A stretch of DNA of 64,000 nucleotides from Sphingobacteriales bacterium (GCA_028288165.1 JAQBOG010000009.1:84110-148109), one strand, 5' to 3'. Shown: positions 27,568-37,116, numbered from the stretch's first letter. The notes: generated from the sequence alone by a model not told the origin. A program made the numbers and translations.

Positions 27568-27759
27568 TCATTGCAAATAGTATTCATTACCGGCTAAGTG
27601 TATAGATTTAAAGAAGTTTAAAAGTTTGGATATGTTATGAGAGTTGTAGACTTTCCCATTAGGATGTTCGCGAGGAACGATACATTTAATGTGTGATTTA
27701 ACAAGACTGCTATGTAGTGATATTTCGTAGTTTTTACACGAAAACAGACACTTCTTCAT
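27568..27759 (-). CDS. Possible small protein or gene remnant, up to 63 aa
   Basis: Open frame of 63 codons from an ATG at 27757-27759, overlapping the last 26 bases of iaaA in another frame. The product MKKCLFSCKNYEISLHSS, then LVKSHIKCIVPREHPNGKVYN, is basic with a SxIKCxVPREHxNGK stretch that vaguely recalls HicA-type toxins (SH...VPxHxxGxxKxGT), but the match is weak. It could be a fragment of a decayed gene or a chance open frame. No partner antitoxin is seen. Confidence 0.25.
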   Translation of the reverse strand: MKKCLFSCKNYEISLHSSLVKSHIKCIVPREHPNGKVYNSHNISKLLNFFKSIHLAGNEYYLQ

Positions 27760-28582
27760 CGAAGGAAGCCCAAACCATATGTGGATGAGAATCAAAATGA
27801 AACATTTCGCCTTTAGCAGAAATGCCGATCACGCCAGCAAAACCATCAAAATGTTTTAACTCTTCAAATGACTTTCCGATAGCATTTTCTAAAGAAAAAC
27901 CATCTGTAACTCTGGTAACAATTTTTGCAGCTAATGCCCCGCTAACAATATCTTCACCTACTCCCGTACAGGAAATTGCGGCAGAGTTATTTGCATAATT
28001 ACCCGCAACTGTTGCAGAATCGCTTACCCTGCAGGGGATTTCAAAACCTTTTCCTCCTGTAGAAGTAGCAACGGCTAGTTTACCATCTCTATCTAATGCA
28101 ACTGCCCCAACCGTTCCTAAACGGATAGAATCATTTAATTTTTTCTCATATTCCCCGCGACGTTGAGGTGTTTCAGGATTATAATAATGGAATCCGTTTT
28201 GTCTGGCAAAATCCAAAGCGCCACTTCCGCTCAACACTTTATCATCCACACTCATTAGTTTAACCGCTACTTGGATGGGATTTTTTACATCTTTAATATT
28301 TATTACACCAGAAAATTTTTCGGTCACACCATCCATTAAGGATGCACTCATTCGGATTTTTCCATCACTTTGAATTTGTGATCCAAGTCCGGCATTAAAA
28401 AGGGCGCAATCTTCTAATAAACTAACGGTATAGACTACGCTTTCGAGTGCGGTATGATTATTTAGGTAAGCTGCACCTTTCGTAACAATGTCAACAAGGG
28501 CTTTTTGCTTAGCGATTTTTACTTCCTGATTGGTGTTAGATTCACTAAAAAAGCCCCCGTGAATAATGATTTTGGGATTCAT
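27734..28582 (-). CDS. iaaA: Isoaspartyl peptidase / L-asparaginase (Ntn hydrolase)
   Basis: Type 2 asparaginase/isoaspartyl dipeptidase, 282 residues, an Ntn hydrolase that splits itself before the nucleophilic Thr. The cleavage site is GTVGAVALD (Thr of RLGTVGAV); the N-terminal half opens MNPKIIIHGGFF and holds NAGLGSQIQSDG, and the C-terminal half has GTGGKGFE-like STGGKGFE and GVGEDIVSGALAA. It hydrolyses beta-aspartyl dipeptides. It lies 160 bases from cyanophycinase on the same strand, and beta-Asp-Arg is the product of cyanophycinase, so the pair likely recycles cyanophycin. Confidence 0.93.
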   Translation of the reverse strand: MNPKIIIHGGFFSESNTNQEVKIAKQKALVDIVTKGAAYLNNHTALESVVYTVSLLEDCALFNAGLGSQIQSDGKIRMSASLMDGVTEKFSGVINIKDVKNPIQVAVKLMSVDDKVLSGSGALDFARQNGFHYYNPETPQRRGEYEKKLNDSIRLGTVGAVALDRDGKLAVATSTGGKGFEIPCRVSDSATVAGNYANNSAAISCTGVGEDIVSGALAAKIVTRVTDGFSLENAIGKSFEELKHFDGFAGVIGISAKGEMFHFDSHPHMVWASFDEEVSVFV

Positions 28583-28611
28583 ATTTAATAATTTTATGCT
28601 AATGACGTTAA

Positions 28612-28730
28612 CTTACACCGAGTAACACGGAATTTCACAGAGATCCAATGAGTTATTTACTGATGTTATATGGTGTCTTATTTTCGATTTCCAAATCATA
28701 CTCAGTGCAACTCTGTGCCTTTTCTCTGTA
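28612..28730. repeat. Dispersed repeat R4 (ACACGGAATTTCACAGAG), inverted pair
   Basis: Between iaaA and cyanophycinase: a unit CACCGAGTAACACGGAATTTCACAGAG (28616-28642) and an inverted partner ACTCAGTGCAACTCTGTGCC (28701-28720) with TCTCTGTA behind. The same vocabulary recurs at 53540-53736. Such AC/AG-rich units are widely scattered between genes in many bacteria. No RNA or gene is apparent. Confidence 0.7.
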
Positions 28731-28742
28731 TAAAAACCCTTT

Positions 28743-29651
28743 CTAGAGATCCTTTTTTACTTTGATAAAAACACCTTCTTCAACTTTTACTGATTTATTG
28801 ATTAGCATTTTATGATTGTATAAATCATATTGATCGAAAATTGACATCACGTGTACCCGTAAATCGGAAATGGAAACAGGTGAACCCATCTCTACGGCAT
28901 AAATGCTCGTTTCACTAATATATCGGCCATCAACTAAGATTGTTAACCCCGAACCAATAGCTTCCATGCAGTTATTTTCGGTTATTAATAAACCAGCATC
29001 TTCCCCTAATCCAATTCCTAACATGCCAGGATTACTAGCTACAGCATAAAAAAGCCTGCCGATTCTTCCACGCTGAACAAAATGTGTATCTATAATTACG
29101 GAATCTAAAAAGCCCAGCCCTCCTGTAATTTGCACTTCACCTTTTATTAAAGCTTCGTTACTGCTTCCGCGATAAATCATATTGGTTGATGCCGCTGCCG
29201 CACCTGCAGAAGTTCCCGCAACTAAGAAATTCTCCTCCATATACCGGCGTTTGAGGATTTGCAGAAATGGAGTGCCACCAAAAATGGCGCTTAATCTCAA
29301 TTGATCACCACCAGTGATCATGATGACATCAGCCTTGCTTATTCTGTCTAAGTAATCTGGCTTGCTTGCATCTTCACGTGATCGGATATCAATTACGTTT
29401 ACATTTTCTACTTGAAGCTGCCTGAAAGATTTTAAATATTCGATTCCAACAATTTCGGGGATTTGAGAAGCGGTAGTAATTACTTCAACAACAGAGTCGG
29501 CGCCTTTTGCAGATTCAGTAATAATTCGTTTTAAAATTCCGCGTTCAAAAAACTTTAAGTAATGCGGATGGTTGATGTTTTCGTTAAAATTTAATGAACT
29601 TCCCAAATCTACCGCACCACCAATGATAACCAGCTTACCTTTGGGGACCAT
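28743..29651 (-). CDS. cphB: Cyanophycinase
   Basis: S51-family exopeptidase that cuts cyanophycin to beta-Asp-Arg dipeptides, 302 residues. The nucleophile elbow GTSAGA is in LVAGTSAGAAAASTNM; the N-terminus KGKLVIIGGAVD and MITGGDQLRLS are family motifs, with VIIDTHFVQRGRIGRL and GIGLGEDAGLLI later. Start at ATG 29651 fits the conserved start. It faces cphA (divergent) and is followed by iaaA. The three genes make a full synthesis-degradation set. Confidence 0.94.
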   Translation of the reverse strand: MVPKGKLVIIGGAVDLGSSLNFNENINHPHYLKFFERGILKRIITESAKGADSVVEVITTASQIPEIVGIEYLKSFRQLQVENVNVIDIRSREDASKPDYLDRISKADVIMITGGDQLRLSAIFGGTPFLQILKRRYMEENFLVAGTSAGAAAASTNMIYRGSSNEALIKGEVQITGGLGFLDSVIIDTHFVQRGRIGRLFYAVASNPGMLGIGLGEDAGLLITENNCMEAIGSGLTILVDGRYISETSIYAVEMGSPVSISDLRVHVMSIFDQYDLYNHKMLINKSVKVEEGVFIKVKKDL

Positions 29652-29864
29652 ATGCTTAACTATTACTGTTTTCTATTTGCTCAAATATATATAAACACTA
29701 CTATTAGTTTAAGGTTTAATTTTAAACTTTTCCACAAAGATGGAGTTTGAAGCACGCATTATTTGCATTTGTTATGCCATTACACAAAAAAATGGAGCTA
29801 ATTTTGTTTCAAGTGAGAGCACTGTCTCTAAAAGAACTTTTTGCTTAAAAAACACACAAAACTT

Positions 29865-32480
29865 ATGAAAATATTAGGAATTCAAGTTCTTAAGGGACCA
29901 AATATTTGGTCTATTCGCCGAAAAAAGCTTATTCAAATGCGTTTAGATTTAGAAGATTTGGAACAAAAGCCTACCAACTTAATTCCTGGCTTTAGAGAAC
30001 GTATTCAACAATTGTTACCTACCTTGTATGATCACCGATGTTCTGAAGGGCATGCAGGAGGCTTTTTGGAACGCGTTACTGATGGCACCTGGATGGGGCA
30101 CGTGATTGAGCATATCGCCTTAGAGCTTCAAACCCTGGCTGGCATGGAAACCGGATTTGGACGTACCCGCCAAACTAAAACCGAAGGTATTTACAATGTT
30201 GTTTTCGACTATATAGAAGAAAGCGTGGGTGTTTATGCTGCCGAAGCTGCGGTAAGAATTGCCGAAGCACTAATAGACGGGATAGAATATGAGCTCGAAA
30301 AAGACATCATGGCCATGAAAAAGATGCGTGACCGTGAACGTTTTGGCCCAAGTACAGCATCAATTGTTGATGAAGCAATTGCCCGTAAAATACCCTTTAT
30401 TCGTTTAAACAGTAGTTCATTGGTGCAACTGGGATATGGTAAAAATCAAGTCCGTTTTCGTGCTACCATGACTGATAAAACCAGTAGCATTGCAGTTGAT
30501 ATAGCCGGAAATAAAGATGAAACTAAACGAATCCTTCAGGAGCAAGCCATACCAGTTGCCAAAGGTTTAACTATTTCTAGTTTAGAGGGATTGAAAGAAG
30601 TGATTCATAAAGTTGGCTTTCCTTTAGTATTTAAACCCTTAAATGGGAATCATGGTAAAGGCGCCACTATTAATGTTAAAACCGAAGCAGAAGCCGCTGA
30701 AGCTTTTGAATTCGCTCAAAAATACTCACATCGGGTAATTGTAGAACGGTTTATCACAGGATATGACTTCCGGGTGTTGGTGATTGATAATTGTGTAGTA
30801 GCCGCTGCACAAAGAGATCCTGCAAAGGTTATTGGTGATGGAATCCATACAATTCAGGAGTTGATTAATATTGAAAATGGGGATCCAAGGCGTGGTTATG
30901 GACATGAAAATGTATTAACAGAAATTACGATTGATCGAGATACCAGTGACTTGTTAGATAAAAAAGGCTACACATTGGAAAGCATTGCTCAAAAGGATGA
31001 GATCGTTTATTTAAAATCGACCGCAAACCTAAGTACAGGAGGTACTTCCCTGGATGTTACGGATATGGTGCATCCTCAAAATATTTTGATTTGTGAGCGA
31101 ATAGCTCGTTTAATTGGTCTGGATATTTGCGGAATTGACATCATGGCCACAAACTTAACACAACCGCTTACCGAGAACGGTGGTGTTGTTTTGGAAGTTA
31201 ATGCGGCTCCTGGTTTCCGCATGCATTTAGCTCCGGCAGAAGGTTTACCTAGAAACGTAGCAGCACCAGTTTTAGAAATGATGTATCCTCCCGGTAAATC
31301 ATCTAGGATACCAATTATAGCTGTCACTGGAACAAATGGAAAAACAACAACCACCCGTTTAATAGCGCACATTGTTAAAAACAACGGTTTTAAAGTTGGT
31401 TTTACAACGTCAGATGGGGTGTATATTCAAAATTCTATGTTGTTGAAAGGCGATACAACTGGCCCAATTAGCGCTGAATTTGTATTAAAAGATCCAACGG
31501 TAGAGTTTGCAGTATTAGAAACTGCCAGGGGCGGGATTCTCCGCTCTGGTCTCGGCTTCAGTTTTTGTGACATCGCGGTAGTAACTAACATTCAGGAAGA
31601 TCATTTGGGAATTGCCGACATCCATTCACTAGAAGATTTAGCCAAGGTAAAGAAAGTGGTGGTTGGCGCCGTTAAAAATGATGGCTGGGTAGTTTTAAAT
31701 GCAGATAATCCGCATTGCGTAAAAATGGGAAAACAGGCACATTGTAATGTTGCTTATTTTTCAATGGATGAAAAAAGTACAGTAATTAGAAATCATTGCC
31801 GTAAAGGAGGGGTTGCTGCAATTTATGAAAATGGTTACCTAACTATTAAAAAGGGAGATTGGAAAATCAGGATCAATAAAGTGACCCATGTGCCCATAAC
31901 GTTTAATGGTACGGTGAGTTTCATGATTGAAAATGCATTAGCTGCAAGTTTGGCCGCGTTTGTTTGGGGTTTCAAAACAGAAGATATTCGCCTTTCTTTG
32001 GAAACATTTATTCCATCTGCTGCACATACTCCAGGCCGTATGAATATTTTCGATTTTAAAGATTTCAAGATCATGGTGGATTTTGCCCATAATCCGGATG
32101 GATTAAAAGGCATTAGAGATTTTTTAAATACACTGGATGCGCAACATCACACCGGAATAATTTCTGGTACTGGTGATAGAAGGGATGATGATTTACGAGA
32201 AATCGGCCGGATTTCTGCCACTATGTTTGATGATGTAATTATATGTCAGGAAAAATATTTAAGAGGGAGATCAAGAGAAAATATTACCGATCTAATACTT
32301 GAAGGTTTAAAAGAAGTAAAGCCAGACATTCCCTATATCATTAATCATAATGGCAAAGAAGCGTTAGATGTAGCTTTCAAGAAGGCTACTCCGGGTTCTT
32401 TCATAACTGCAATTGGAGATACAGTAGATGATGCAGTAAAATTGGTTCAAGCGTATCAATACAAAGAGATAGGAATTTAA
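29865..32480 (+). CDS. cphA: Cyanophycin synthetase CphA
   Basis: Makes cyanophycin, a poly-Asp backbone with Arg side groups, from Asp, Arg and ATP. Three parts are visible in 871 residues: an N-terminal domain (MKILGIQVLKGPNIWSIRR), a central ATP-grasp domain (IPVAKGLTISSLEG, PLVFKPLNGNHGKGA, CGIDIMATNL, VLEVNAAPGFRMHLAP) and a C-terminal Mur-ligase domain with P-loop VTGTNGKTTTTRLI, then ETARGGILRSGLGFS and HTPGRMNIF. Start: TTG 29841 is in frame but the family begins at MKILGI, so ATG 29865 is used. The rhomboid gene follows one base after the stop, suggesting coupled transcription. Confidence 0.96.
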   Translation: MKILGIQVLKGPNIWSIRRKKLIQMRLDLEDLEQKPTNLIPGFRERIQQLLPTLYDHRCSEGHAGGFLERVTDGTWMGHVIEHIALELQTLAGMETGFGRTRQTKTEGIYNVVFDYIEESVGVYAAEAAVRIAEALIDGIEYELEKDIMAMKKMRDRERFGPSTASIVDEAIARKIPFIRLNSSSLVQLGYGKNQVRFRATMTDKTSSIAVDIAGNKDETKRILQEQAIPVAKGLTISSLEGLKEVIHKVGFPLVFKPLNGNHGKGATINVKTEAEAAEAFEFAQKYSHRVIVERFITGYDFRVLVIDNCVVAAAQRDPAKVIGDGIHTIQELINIENGDPRRGYGHENVLTEITIDRDTSDLLDKKGYTLESIAQKDEIVYLKSTANLSTGGTSLDVTDMVHPQNILICERIARLIGLDICGIDIMATNLTQPLTENGGVVLEVNAAPGFRMHLAPAEGLPRNVAAPVLEMMYPPGKSSRIPIIAVTGTNGKTTTTRLIAHIVKNNGFKVGFTTSDGVYIQNSMLLKGDTTGPISAEFVLKDPTVEFAVLETARGGILRSGLGFSFCDIAVVTNIQEDHLGIADIHSLEDLAKVKKVVVGAVKNDGWVVLNADNPHCVKMGKQAHCNVAYFSMDEKSTVIRNHCRKGGVAAIYENGYLTIKKGDWKIRINKVTHVPITFNGTVSFMIENALAASLAAFVWGFKTEDIRLSLETFIPSAAHTPGRMNIFDFKDFKIMVDFAHNPDGLKGIRDFLNTLDAQHHTGIISGTGDRRDDDLREIGRISATMFDDVIICQEKYLRGRSRENITDLILEGLKEVKPDIPYIINHNGKEALDVAFKKATPGSFITAIGDTVDDAVKLVQAYQYKEIGI

Positions 32481-32481
32481 T

Positions 32482-33138
32482 ATGTTTTACCCAATAGGAG
32501 ATGATCAGGTACGGAACGGTTATAAGCCCATATTTACTTATTTGTTAATAATCACCAATGTTTTGCTTTTTTTCTACCAGCTTACTTTGAATGATGAGCA
32601 GTTAAGCTATTGGTTCAATGAGTTCGGTGCAACGCCAGCCCTGGTTCTGCATGGTCAAAACGTAAAAAGTCTAGTCACCGGCATGTTTTTGCATGGTGGC
32701 TGGATGCATCTTATCGGCAACATGCTTTTTCTATGGGTATTTGCAGATAATATCGAAGCAATTATAGGTACCAAAAGATTCATATTGTTCTATTTCGCGG
32801 GTGGCGTATTCGCTGCTTTAGTTCATTGTTTAATCAATCGCTATAGCGGTGTTCCTTGCATTGGTGCCTCAGGAGCCATTTCCGCCGCATTGGGGGCGTA
32901 TTTGGTGATGTTTCCGGGATCAAAAATCAAGATGCTGGTATTTATTTGGGTCTTCCGAATTTCCGCATTCTTCTTTTTAGGCTTTTGGATCATTCAGCAA
33001 GTTCTGGCCGGTTATCGCACGTTCGATCCTATACTGGTAGATGATGGTATAGGCTACTGGGCTCATATAGGAGGTTTTGCTTATGGATTTATAGCAGGAT
33101 TTACATTCAGAAAAAGTATACAAAAATATCACACCTAA
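32482..33138 (+). CDS. Rhomboid family intramembrane serine protease
   Basis: Rhomboid protease of 218 residues with about six membrane helices. The catalytic serine is in CIGASGAISAALGAY (GASG, about residue 131), the catalytic His in WAHIGGFAYGFIAG near the C-terminus, and the HxxxNMLFLWVFADNIE motif (MHLIGNM) lies in the second helix region. Its ATG is one base beyond the cphA stop, and rarA starts one base after its own stop, so it is part of a three-gene transcript. Substrate unknown. Confidence 0.93.
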   Translation: MFYPIGDDQVRNGYKPIFTYLLIITNVLLFFYQLTLNDEQLSYWFNEFGATPALVLHGQNVKSLVTGMFLHGGWMHLIGNMLFLWVFADNIEAIIGTKRFILFYFAGGVFAALVHCLINRYSGVPCIGASGAISAALGAYLVMFPGSKIKMLVFIWVFRISAFFFLGFWIIQQVLAGYRTFDPILVDDGIGYWAHIGGFAYGFIAGFTFRKSIQKYHT

Positions 33139-33139
33139 T

Positions 33140-34420
33140 ATGGCCACATTACCTCCATTAGCAGAACGGATGCGCCCAACAACTCTCAACGACTATGTAG
33201 GGCAACAACATTTAGTAGGCGAAGGTGCTATTTTGCGCAAAGCGATACAAAGCGGAAATTTGCCGTCGTTGATTTTGTGGGGACCTCCTGGAGTTGGAAA
33301 AACAACCTTGGCTTACATTATATCAAATCAACTAAATCGGCCATTTTTTAGTTTAAGTGCCATAAATTCGGGTGTTAAAGATATTCGTGAAGTAATAGAA
33401 AAAGCTGCGGTCCTAAAGAGTTTGAATGAAAATCTTCCTGTATTATTTATTGATGAAATTCACCGGTTTTCCAAATCTCAACAAGATTCTTTGCTTGGTG
33501 CCGTTGAGCGGGGTTTGGTAACGTTGATTGGTGCAACAACCGAAAACCCATCTTTCGAAGTAATTTCGGCTTTGCTATCGCGATGCCAGGTTTATATTTT
33601 AAAATCTTTAAGTGAAGACGAACTGGTAGATCTTTTAAATAAAGCTATTTCTGAAGATAAGTATTTAACTAAATTAAAAATCCAAATAAAAGAACACGAA
33701 GCTTTACTTCGCCTTAGTGGAGGAGATGCCCGCAAGCTTTTAAATGTATTAGATTTAGTTGTAAACGCTGTCGATAAGCCTGAAGTCATTTTAACTAACG
33801 AGCTGGTGCTACAACATGTTCAGCAGAATATGGCTATTTACGATAAGGCCGGAGAACAGCATTACGATATAATTTCTGCGTTTATTAAGTCCATCCGTGG
33901 CAGCGACCCAAATGCTGCCGTTTATTGGCTTGCCCGAATGATCGCAGGCGGTGAGGATCCATCTTTTATCGCCAGAAGATTATTGATTTTAGCATCCGAA
34001 GATATTGGGAACGCTAATCCCAATGCCTTACTACTTGCTAATACATGTTTCCAGGCGGTAAATGTAATTGGTTGGCCCGAAAGTCGCATCATTTTATCTC
34101 AAACCGTTACTTATTTAGCATCCTCTCCAAAAAGTAATGCCAGTTATGAGGCAATTGGTAAAGCTCAAGAGCTGGTTGCTCGTACGGGCGATCAATCTGT
34201 TCCTTTGCATTTAAGAAATGCCCCAACAAAACTGATGAAGAATATTGGCTACGGCAAAGAATATCAGTATTCTCATAGCTATGAAGGAAACTTCTCAACG
34301 CAAGAATTTTTTCCGGATACTTTGAGTGGAACATTGTTATACGATCCAGGCAAGAATGATGCAGAAGAAAAGCTTCGTTCCCGATTAAAATCCCTTTGGA
34401 AAGAGAAGTATAAATATTGA
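33140..34420 (+). CDS. rarA: Replication-associated recombination protein RarA (MgsA)
   Basis: AAA+ clamp-loader-like ATPase acting at stalled replication forks, 426 residues. N-terminal PPLAERMRPTTLNDYVGQQHLVGEG is the family signature; Walker A is ILWGPPGVGKTTLA, Walker B VLFIDEIHRFSKSQQD, sensor 1 GATTENPSFEV, then the C-terminal domains (AVYWLARMIAGGEDP and ASEDIGNANP). Full length. It follows the rhomboid gene by one base (TAATATG), so the three genes cphA, rhomboid and rarA appear co-transcribed. Confidence 0.96.
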   Translation: MATLPPLAERMRPTTLNDYVGQQHLVGEGAILRKAIQSGNLPSLILWGPPGVGKTTLAYIISNQLNRPFFSLSAINSGVKDIREVIEKAAVLKSLNENLPVLFIDEIHRFSKSQQDSLLGAVERGLVTLIGATTENPSFEVISALLSRCQVYILKSLSEDELVDLLNKAISEDKYLTKLKIQIKEHEALLRLSGGDARKLLNVLDLVVNAVDKPEVILTNELVLQHVQQNMAIYDKAGEQHYDIISAFIKSIRGSDPNAAVYWLARMIAGGEDPSFIARRLLILASEDIGNANPNALLLANTCFQAVNVIGWPESRIILSQTVTYLASSPKSNASYEAIGKAQELVARTGDQSVPLHLRNAPTKLMKNIGYGKEYQYSHSYEGNFSTQEFFPDTLSGTLLYDPGKNDAEEKLRSRLKSLWKEKYKY

Positions 34421-34483
34421 ATTCTTCCCACGCTAAGGTTATTTAAACCTGTTCTATTATAAAATATTGAACAGAAGATGATT

Positions 34484-34571
34484 TTGGGCGTTCGGGCGGG
34501 CTTTTCGTTCCAATCTTTTTGCGAAGGGTGCAAAAAGGATTTTCACTGCAATCCCTAACGCAAACCTAGCG
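34484..34571 (-). repeat. R1 dispersed element, copy C (reverse orientation)
   Basis: Read on the minus strand it runs GCTAGGTTTGCGTTAGGG to CGCCCGAACGCCC, with hairpin TTTTTGC/GCAAAAA around ACCCTTC. Between the two it holds the two half-repeats of the family (GATTGCAGTGAAAATCC and GATTGGAACGAAAAGCC). Lies between rarA and the DUF5687 gene; copy D in the other orientation closes the DUF5687/ABC pair. Confidence 0.85.
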
Positions 34572-34673
34572 AGTTCAATAAACAAGTTCAATAAAAATTT
34601 TTACTAGTCCTGATCACTATCAAATCAGTAACTTAAACCTGATTTAGTTTTATAATTTGTCTACTCTCATTTC

Positions 34674-36152
34674 ATGACAATCACTTTCCTTCAGCACCAG
34701 TGGAAATCTTTCTGGCGCTCAAAAAATACAAGTAAAAACATCGCTATACGCATTATGATGGCTGTTTTCATTTTGTATTTTTTCATTAATATGCTGGTGT
34801 TGTCATTTTTTCTTGATGATATTTTAAAAAAGAGTTTTCCGTCGGCCAATGTTATAAGTACATTCAATAGCTTTCTTTTATATTATTTTTTGGTTGATCT
34901 TTTTAATCGCTTTCAATTGCAGGAATTACCAACATTAAGCGTAAAGCCCTACCTGAATTTACCAATAAGACGCAATCAAATAGTTAATTATTTGTCGTTT
35001 GTTTCTTTAGGAACGCTATTTAATCTAGCTCCCTTTATATTAACGCTCCCTTTTTTAATGAAAGTAGTATCCCGACAACAAGGTTCTCCGGCAGTTGCAG
35101 GGATGTTAACTGCTATCTTAGGGCTAACTGTTTTAAATCATTTTTTTAGTTTATGGCTCAAAAGGAAAGTTAATCTAAACGCCTGGTGGATGCTTGGCTT
35201 CTTAGGTACCTTAGCAATAATAGCCTGTTTAGATTATTATTTTAAGATCATCTCTATTTCAACTTTTTCCGCCAACCTGTTTTATTTAATTACCCAAAAT
35301 CCCACTTATTCTTTAATAGTATTAACTCTTGGATTAGCTATGTTTTTCATCAATCACGCCTATCTAAAAACAAATTTATACCTCGATGAACTGCATGCTG
35401 CAACCGAAGCAAAGAAATCAAGCACTGAAATTCCTTTTTTAAGTCGCTTTGGCAATCTGGGTGACTTGGTAGCCAACGAGCTTAAGCTAATATTCCGGAA
35501 CAAGCGGCCTAAATCGGCTCTAATAATGAGCTTTTTGTTCATGTTTTATGGGTTCATGTTTTACCGGAATCCTGAATTTGCCAGTGGACATTCTGCTCCT
35601 ATATTTTGCGGGATGTTCATGACCGGAATTTTTATTATAAACTATGGGCAATTTTTGTTTAGCTGGCAAAGTGCCCATTTTGATGGGATTTTAGCTCATA
35701 AAATGGATGTAAGAAGCTTTTTTAGAGCAAAGTTTTTATTGTTTGCTTTATTCTCTTCTGTAGCTTTCCTGTTAACCATTCCGTACGTTTATTTTGGTGT
35801 CAAGATCTTGGTAACACAATTCATCATGTACCTCTGGAATTTAGGAGTGAATACACTGATTGTATTATACTTTGCGAATAAAAATTATAAACGTATCGAT
35901 TTAACCAAAAGTTCGTCGTTTAACTGGGAAGGTGTTGGTGCAACGCAGTGGCTGCTATCTATTCCTTTATTAGTTAGCCCTTTTATATTATACCTTCCGT
36001 TTATGTGGTTAGGATATCCACAATTGGGGTTGGGTTTAATTGCACTTACTGCAGTGGTCTTTATTGTGACAAGGGAATACTGGATTAGTAAACTTGTTGA
36101 AACGTTCAATAAAAACAAGTATAAAATTGCTGAAGGTTTTAGAAATAAATAA
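34674..36152 (+). CDS. DUF5687 family membrane protein (ABC permease-like)
   Basis: Large polytopic protein of 492 residues, roughly 12 hydrophobic segments, starting MTITFLQHQWKSFWRSKN. It belongs to a Bacteroidota family (DUF5687) that is typically paired with an ABC ATPase, and here the ATPase gene starts one base after its stop. The layout is like an ABC-2-type exporter permease with doubled helices and a soluble loop near the middle (LVANELKLIFRNKRPKSALI). Substrate unknown. Flanked on both sides by R1 repeats. Confidence 0.85.
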   Translation: MTITFLQHQWKSFWRSKNTSKNIAIRIMMAVFILYFFINMLVLSFFLDDILKKSFPSANVISTFNSFLLYYFLVDLFNRFQLQELPTLSVKPYLNLPIRRNQIVNYLSFVSLGTLFNLAPFILTLPFLMKVVSRQQGSPAVAGMLTAILGLTVLNHFFSLWLKRKVNLNAWWMLGFLGTLAIIACLDYYFKIISISTFSANLFYLITQNPTYSLIVLTLGLAMFFINHAYLKTNLYLDELHAATEAKKSSTEIPFLSRFGNLGDLVANELKLIFRNKRPKSALIMSFLFMFYGFMFYRNPEFASGHSAPIFCGMFMTGIFIINYGQFLFSWQSAHFDGILAHKMDVRSFFRAKFLLFALFSSVAFLLTIPYVYFGVKILVTQFIMYLWNLGVNTLIVLYFANKNYKRIDLTKSSSFNWEGVGATQWLLSIPLLVSPFILYLPFMWLGYPQLGLGLIALTAVVFIVTREYWISKLVETFNKNKYKIAEGFRNK

Positions 36153-36153
36153 G

Positions 36154-36855
36154 ATGATAGAAATTCAAAATCTAAAAAAAATCTATGCAGGTGTTACAGT
36201 TGTAAATATTCCACAATTAAGCATTAGTAAAGGTGAAATGGTTGGTTTGGTTGGAAATAATGGTGCAGGAAAAACTACACTTTTCCGGCTGATGCTAGAT
36301 TTAATCAGACCTGATACAGGCGCAGTTTTATCAAAACAGAAAAATGTTGCTCAAAATGATCAGTGGAAAGATTATTCGGCTTCCTATCTGGATGAAGGAT
36401 TTCTGATTGATTACCTCACTCCTGAAGAGTATTTTTATTTCATTGGAGGGCTGTACAACCAAAGTAAAGCACACGTAGACTCACTATTAGTTGATTATAC
36501 AGATTTCTTTAATGGTGAGATATTAAATCGAGGCAAATACATTCGTGATTTATCAAAAGGAAACCAATGTAAGGTTGGGGTGGTTGCTTGTATGATTCAA
36601 ACTCCAGAAATTTTATTGCTCGACGAACCGTTTGCGAATATAGACCCAAGCACCCAAATTCGTTTGAAGAACATGCTACGAGAGGTAAATCAGCAAAGAA
36701 ATACAACAACTATTGTTTCCAGTCACGATTTAAATCATGTTACAGACGTGTGTGAACGGATACTTTTAATGGAAAAAGGTGTAATCATTAAAGATATCCA
36801 AACAGACAAAAACACGCTTGAAGAGCTGGAGGAGTACTTCTCTGTTTTGAATTAA
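36154..36855 (+). CDS. ABC transporter ATP-binding protein, partner of DUF5687
   Basis: ATPase subunit, 233 residues: Walker A GNNGAGKTT, signature DLSKGNQCKVGVV, Walker B ILLLDEPFANID, and an H-loop in VSSHDLNHV. It sits directly after the DUF5687 gene with TAAGATG spacing. An open frame runs further up (to 36094) but overlaps the neighbour; ATG at 36154 gives MIEIQNLKKIYAG, the normal start. Together with DUF5687 it likely makes an exporter. Substrate unknown. Confidence 0.92.
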   Translation: MIEIQNLKKIYAGVTVVNIPQLSISKGEMVGLVGNNGAGKTTLFRLMLDLIRPDTGAVLSKQKNVAQNDQWKDYSASYLDEGFLIDYLTPEEYFYFIGGLYNQSKAHVDSLLVDYTDFFNGEILNRGKYIRDLSKGNQCKVGVVACMIQTPEILLLDEPFANIDPSTQIRLKNMLREVNQQRNTTTIVSSHDLNHVTDVCERILLMEKGVIIKDIQTDKNTLEELEEYFSVLN

Positions 36856-36904
36856 TAAGGACACTTATATGATTCAGAAAACAACCGAAAAAGTTTGTGT
36901 GACT

Positions 36905-36998
36905 TGCTAGGTTTTGCGTTAGGGATTAAAGTGAAAATCCTTTTTGCCTTTCTCCAAGGCGAAAAGATTGGAACGGAAAGCCCGCCCGAACGCCCAAA
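36905..36998 (+). repeat. R1 dispersed element, copy D
   Basis: TGCTAGGTTTTGCGTTAGGG at the left, CCCGCCCGAACGCCC at the right, with stem TTTTTGCCTT/AAGGCGAAAA around TCTCC in the middle. The pairing holds with a G-U even though the stem differs from copies C and F. After the ABC gene, before the ferritin-like gene. Confidence 0.85.
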
Positions 36999-37116
36999 TA
37001 TTAATTTTTGAAAATTGCAATCCACCCTAGTTGATAGATTATCTGTAACACAAAAACTTTTTGTTATGGTATGTGTTTTGCGGCGTGTGCATGCATCTAT
37101 CTCAAATTTTTGTATT

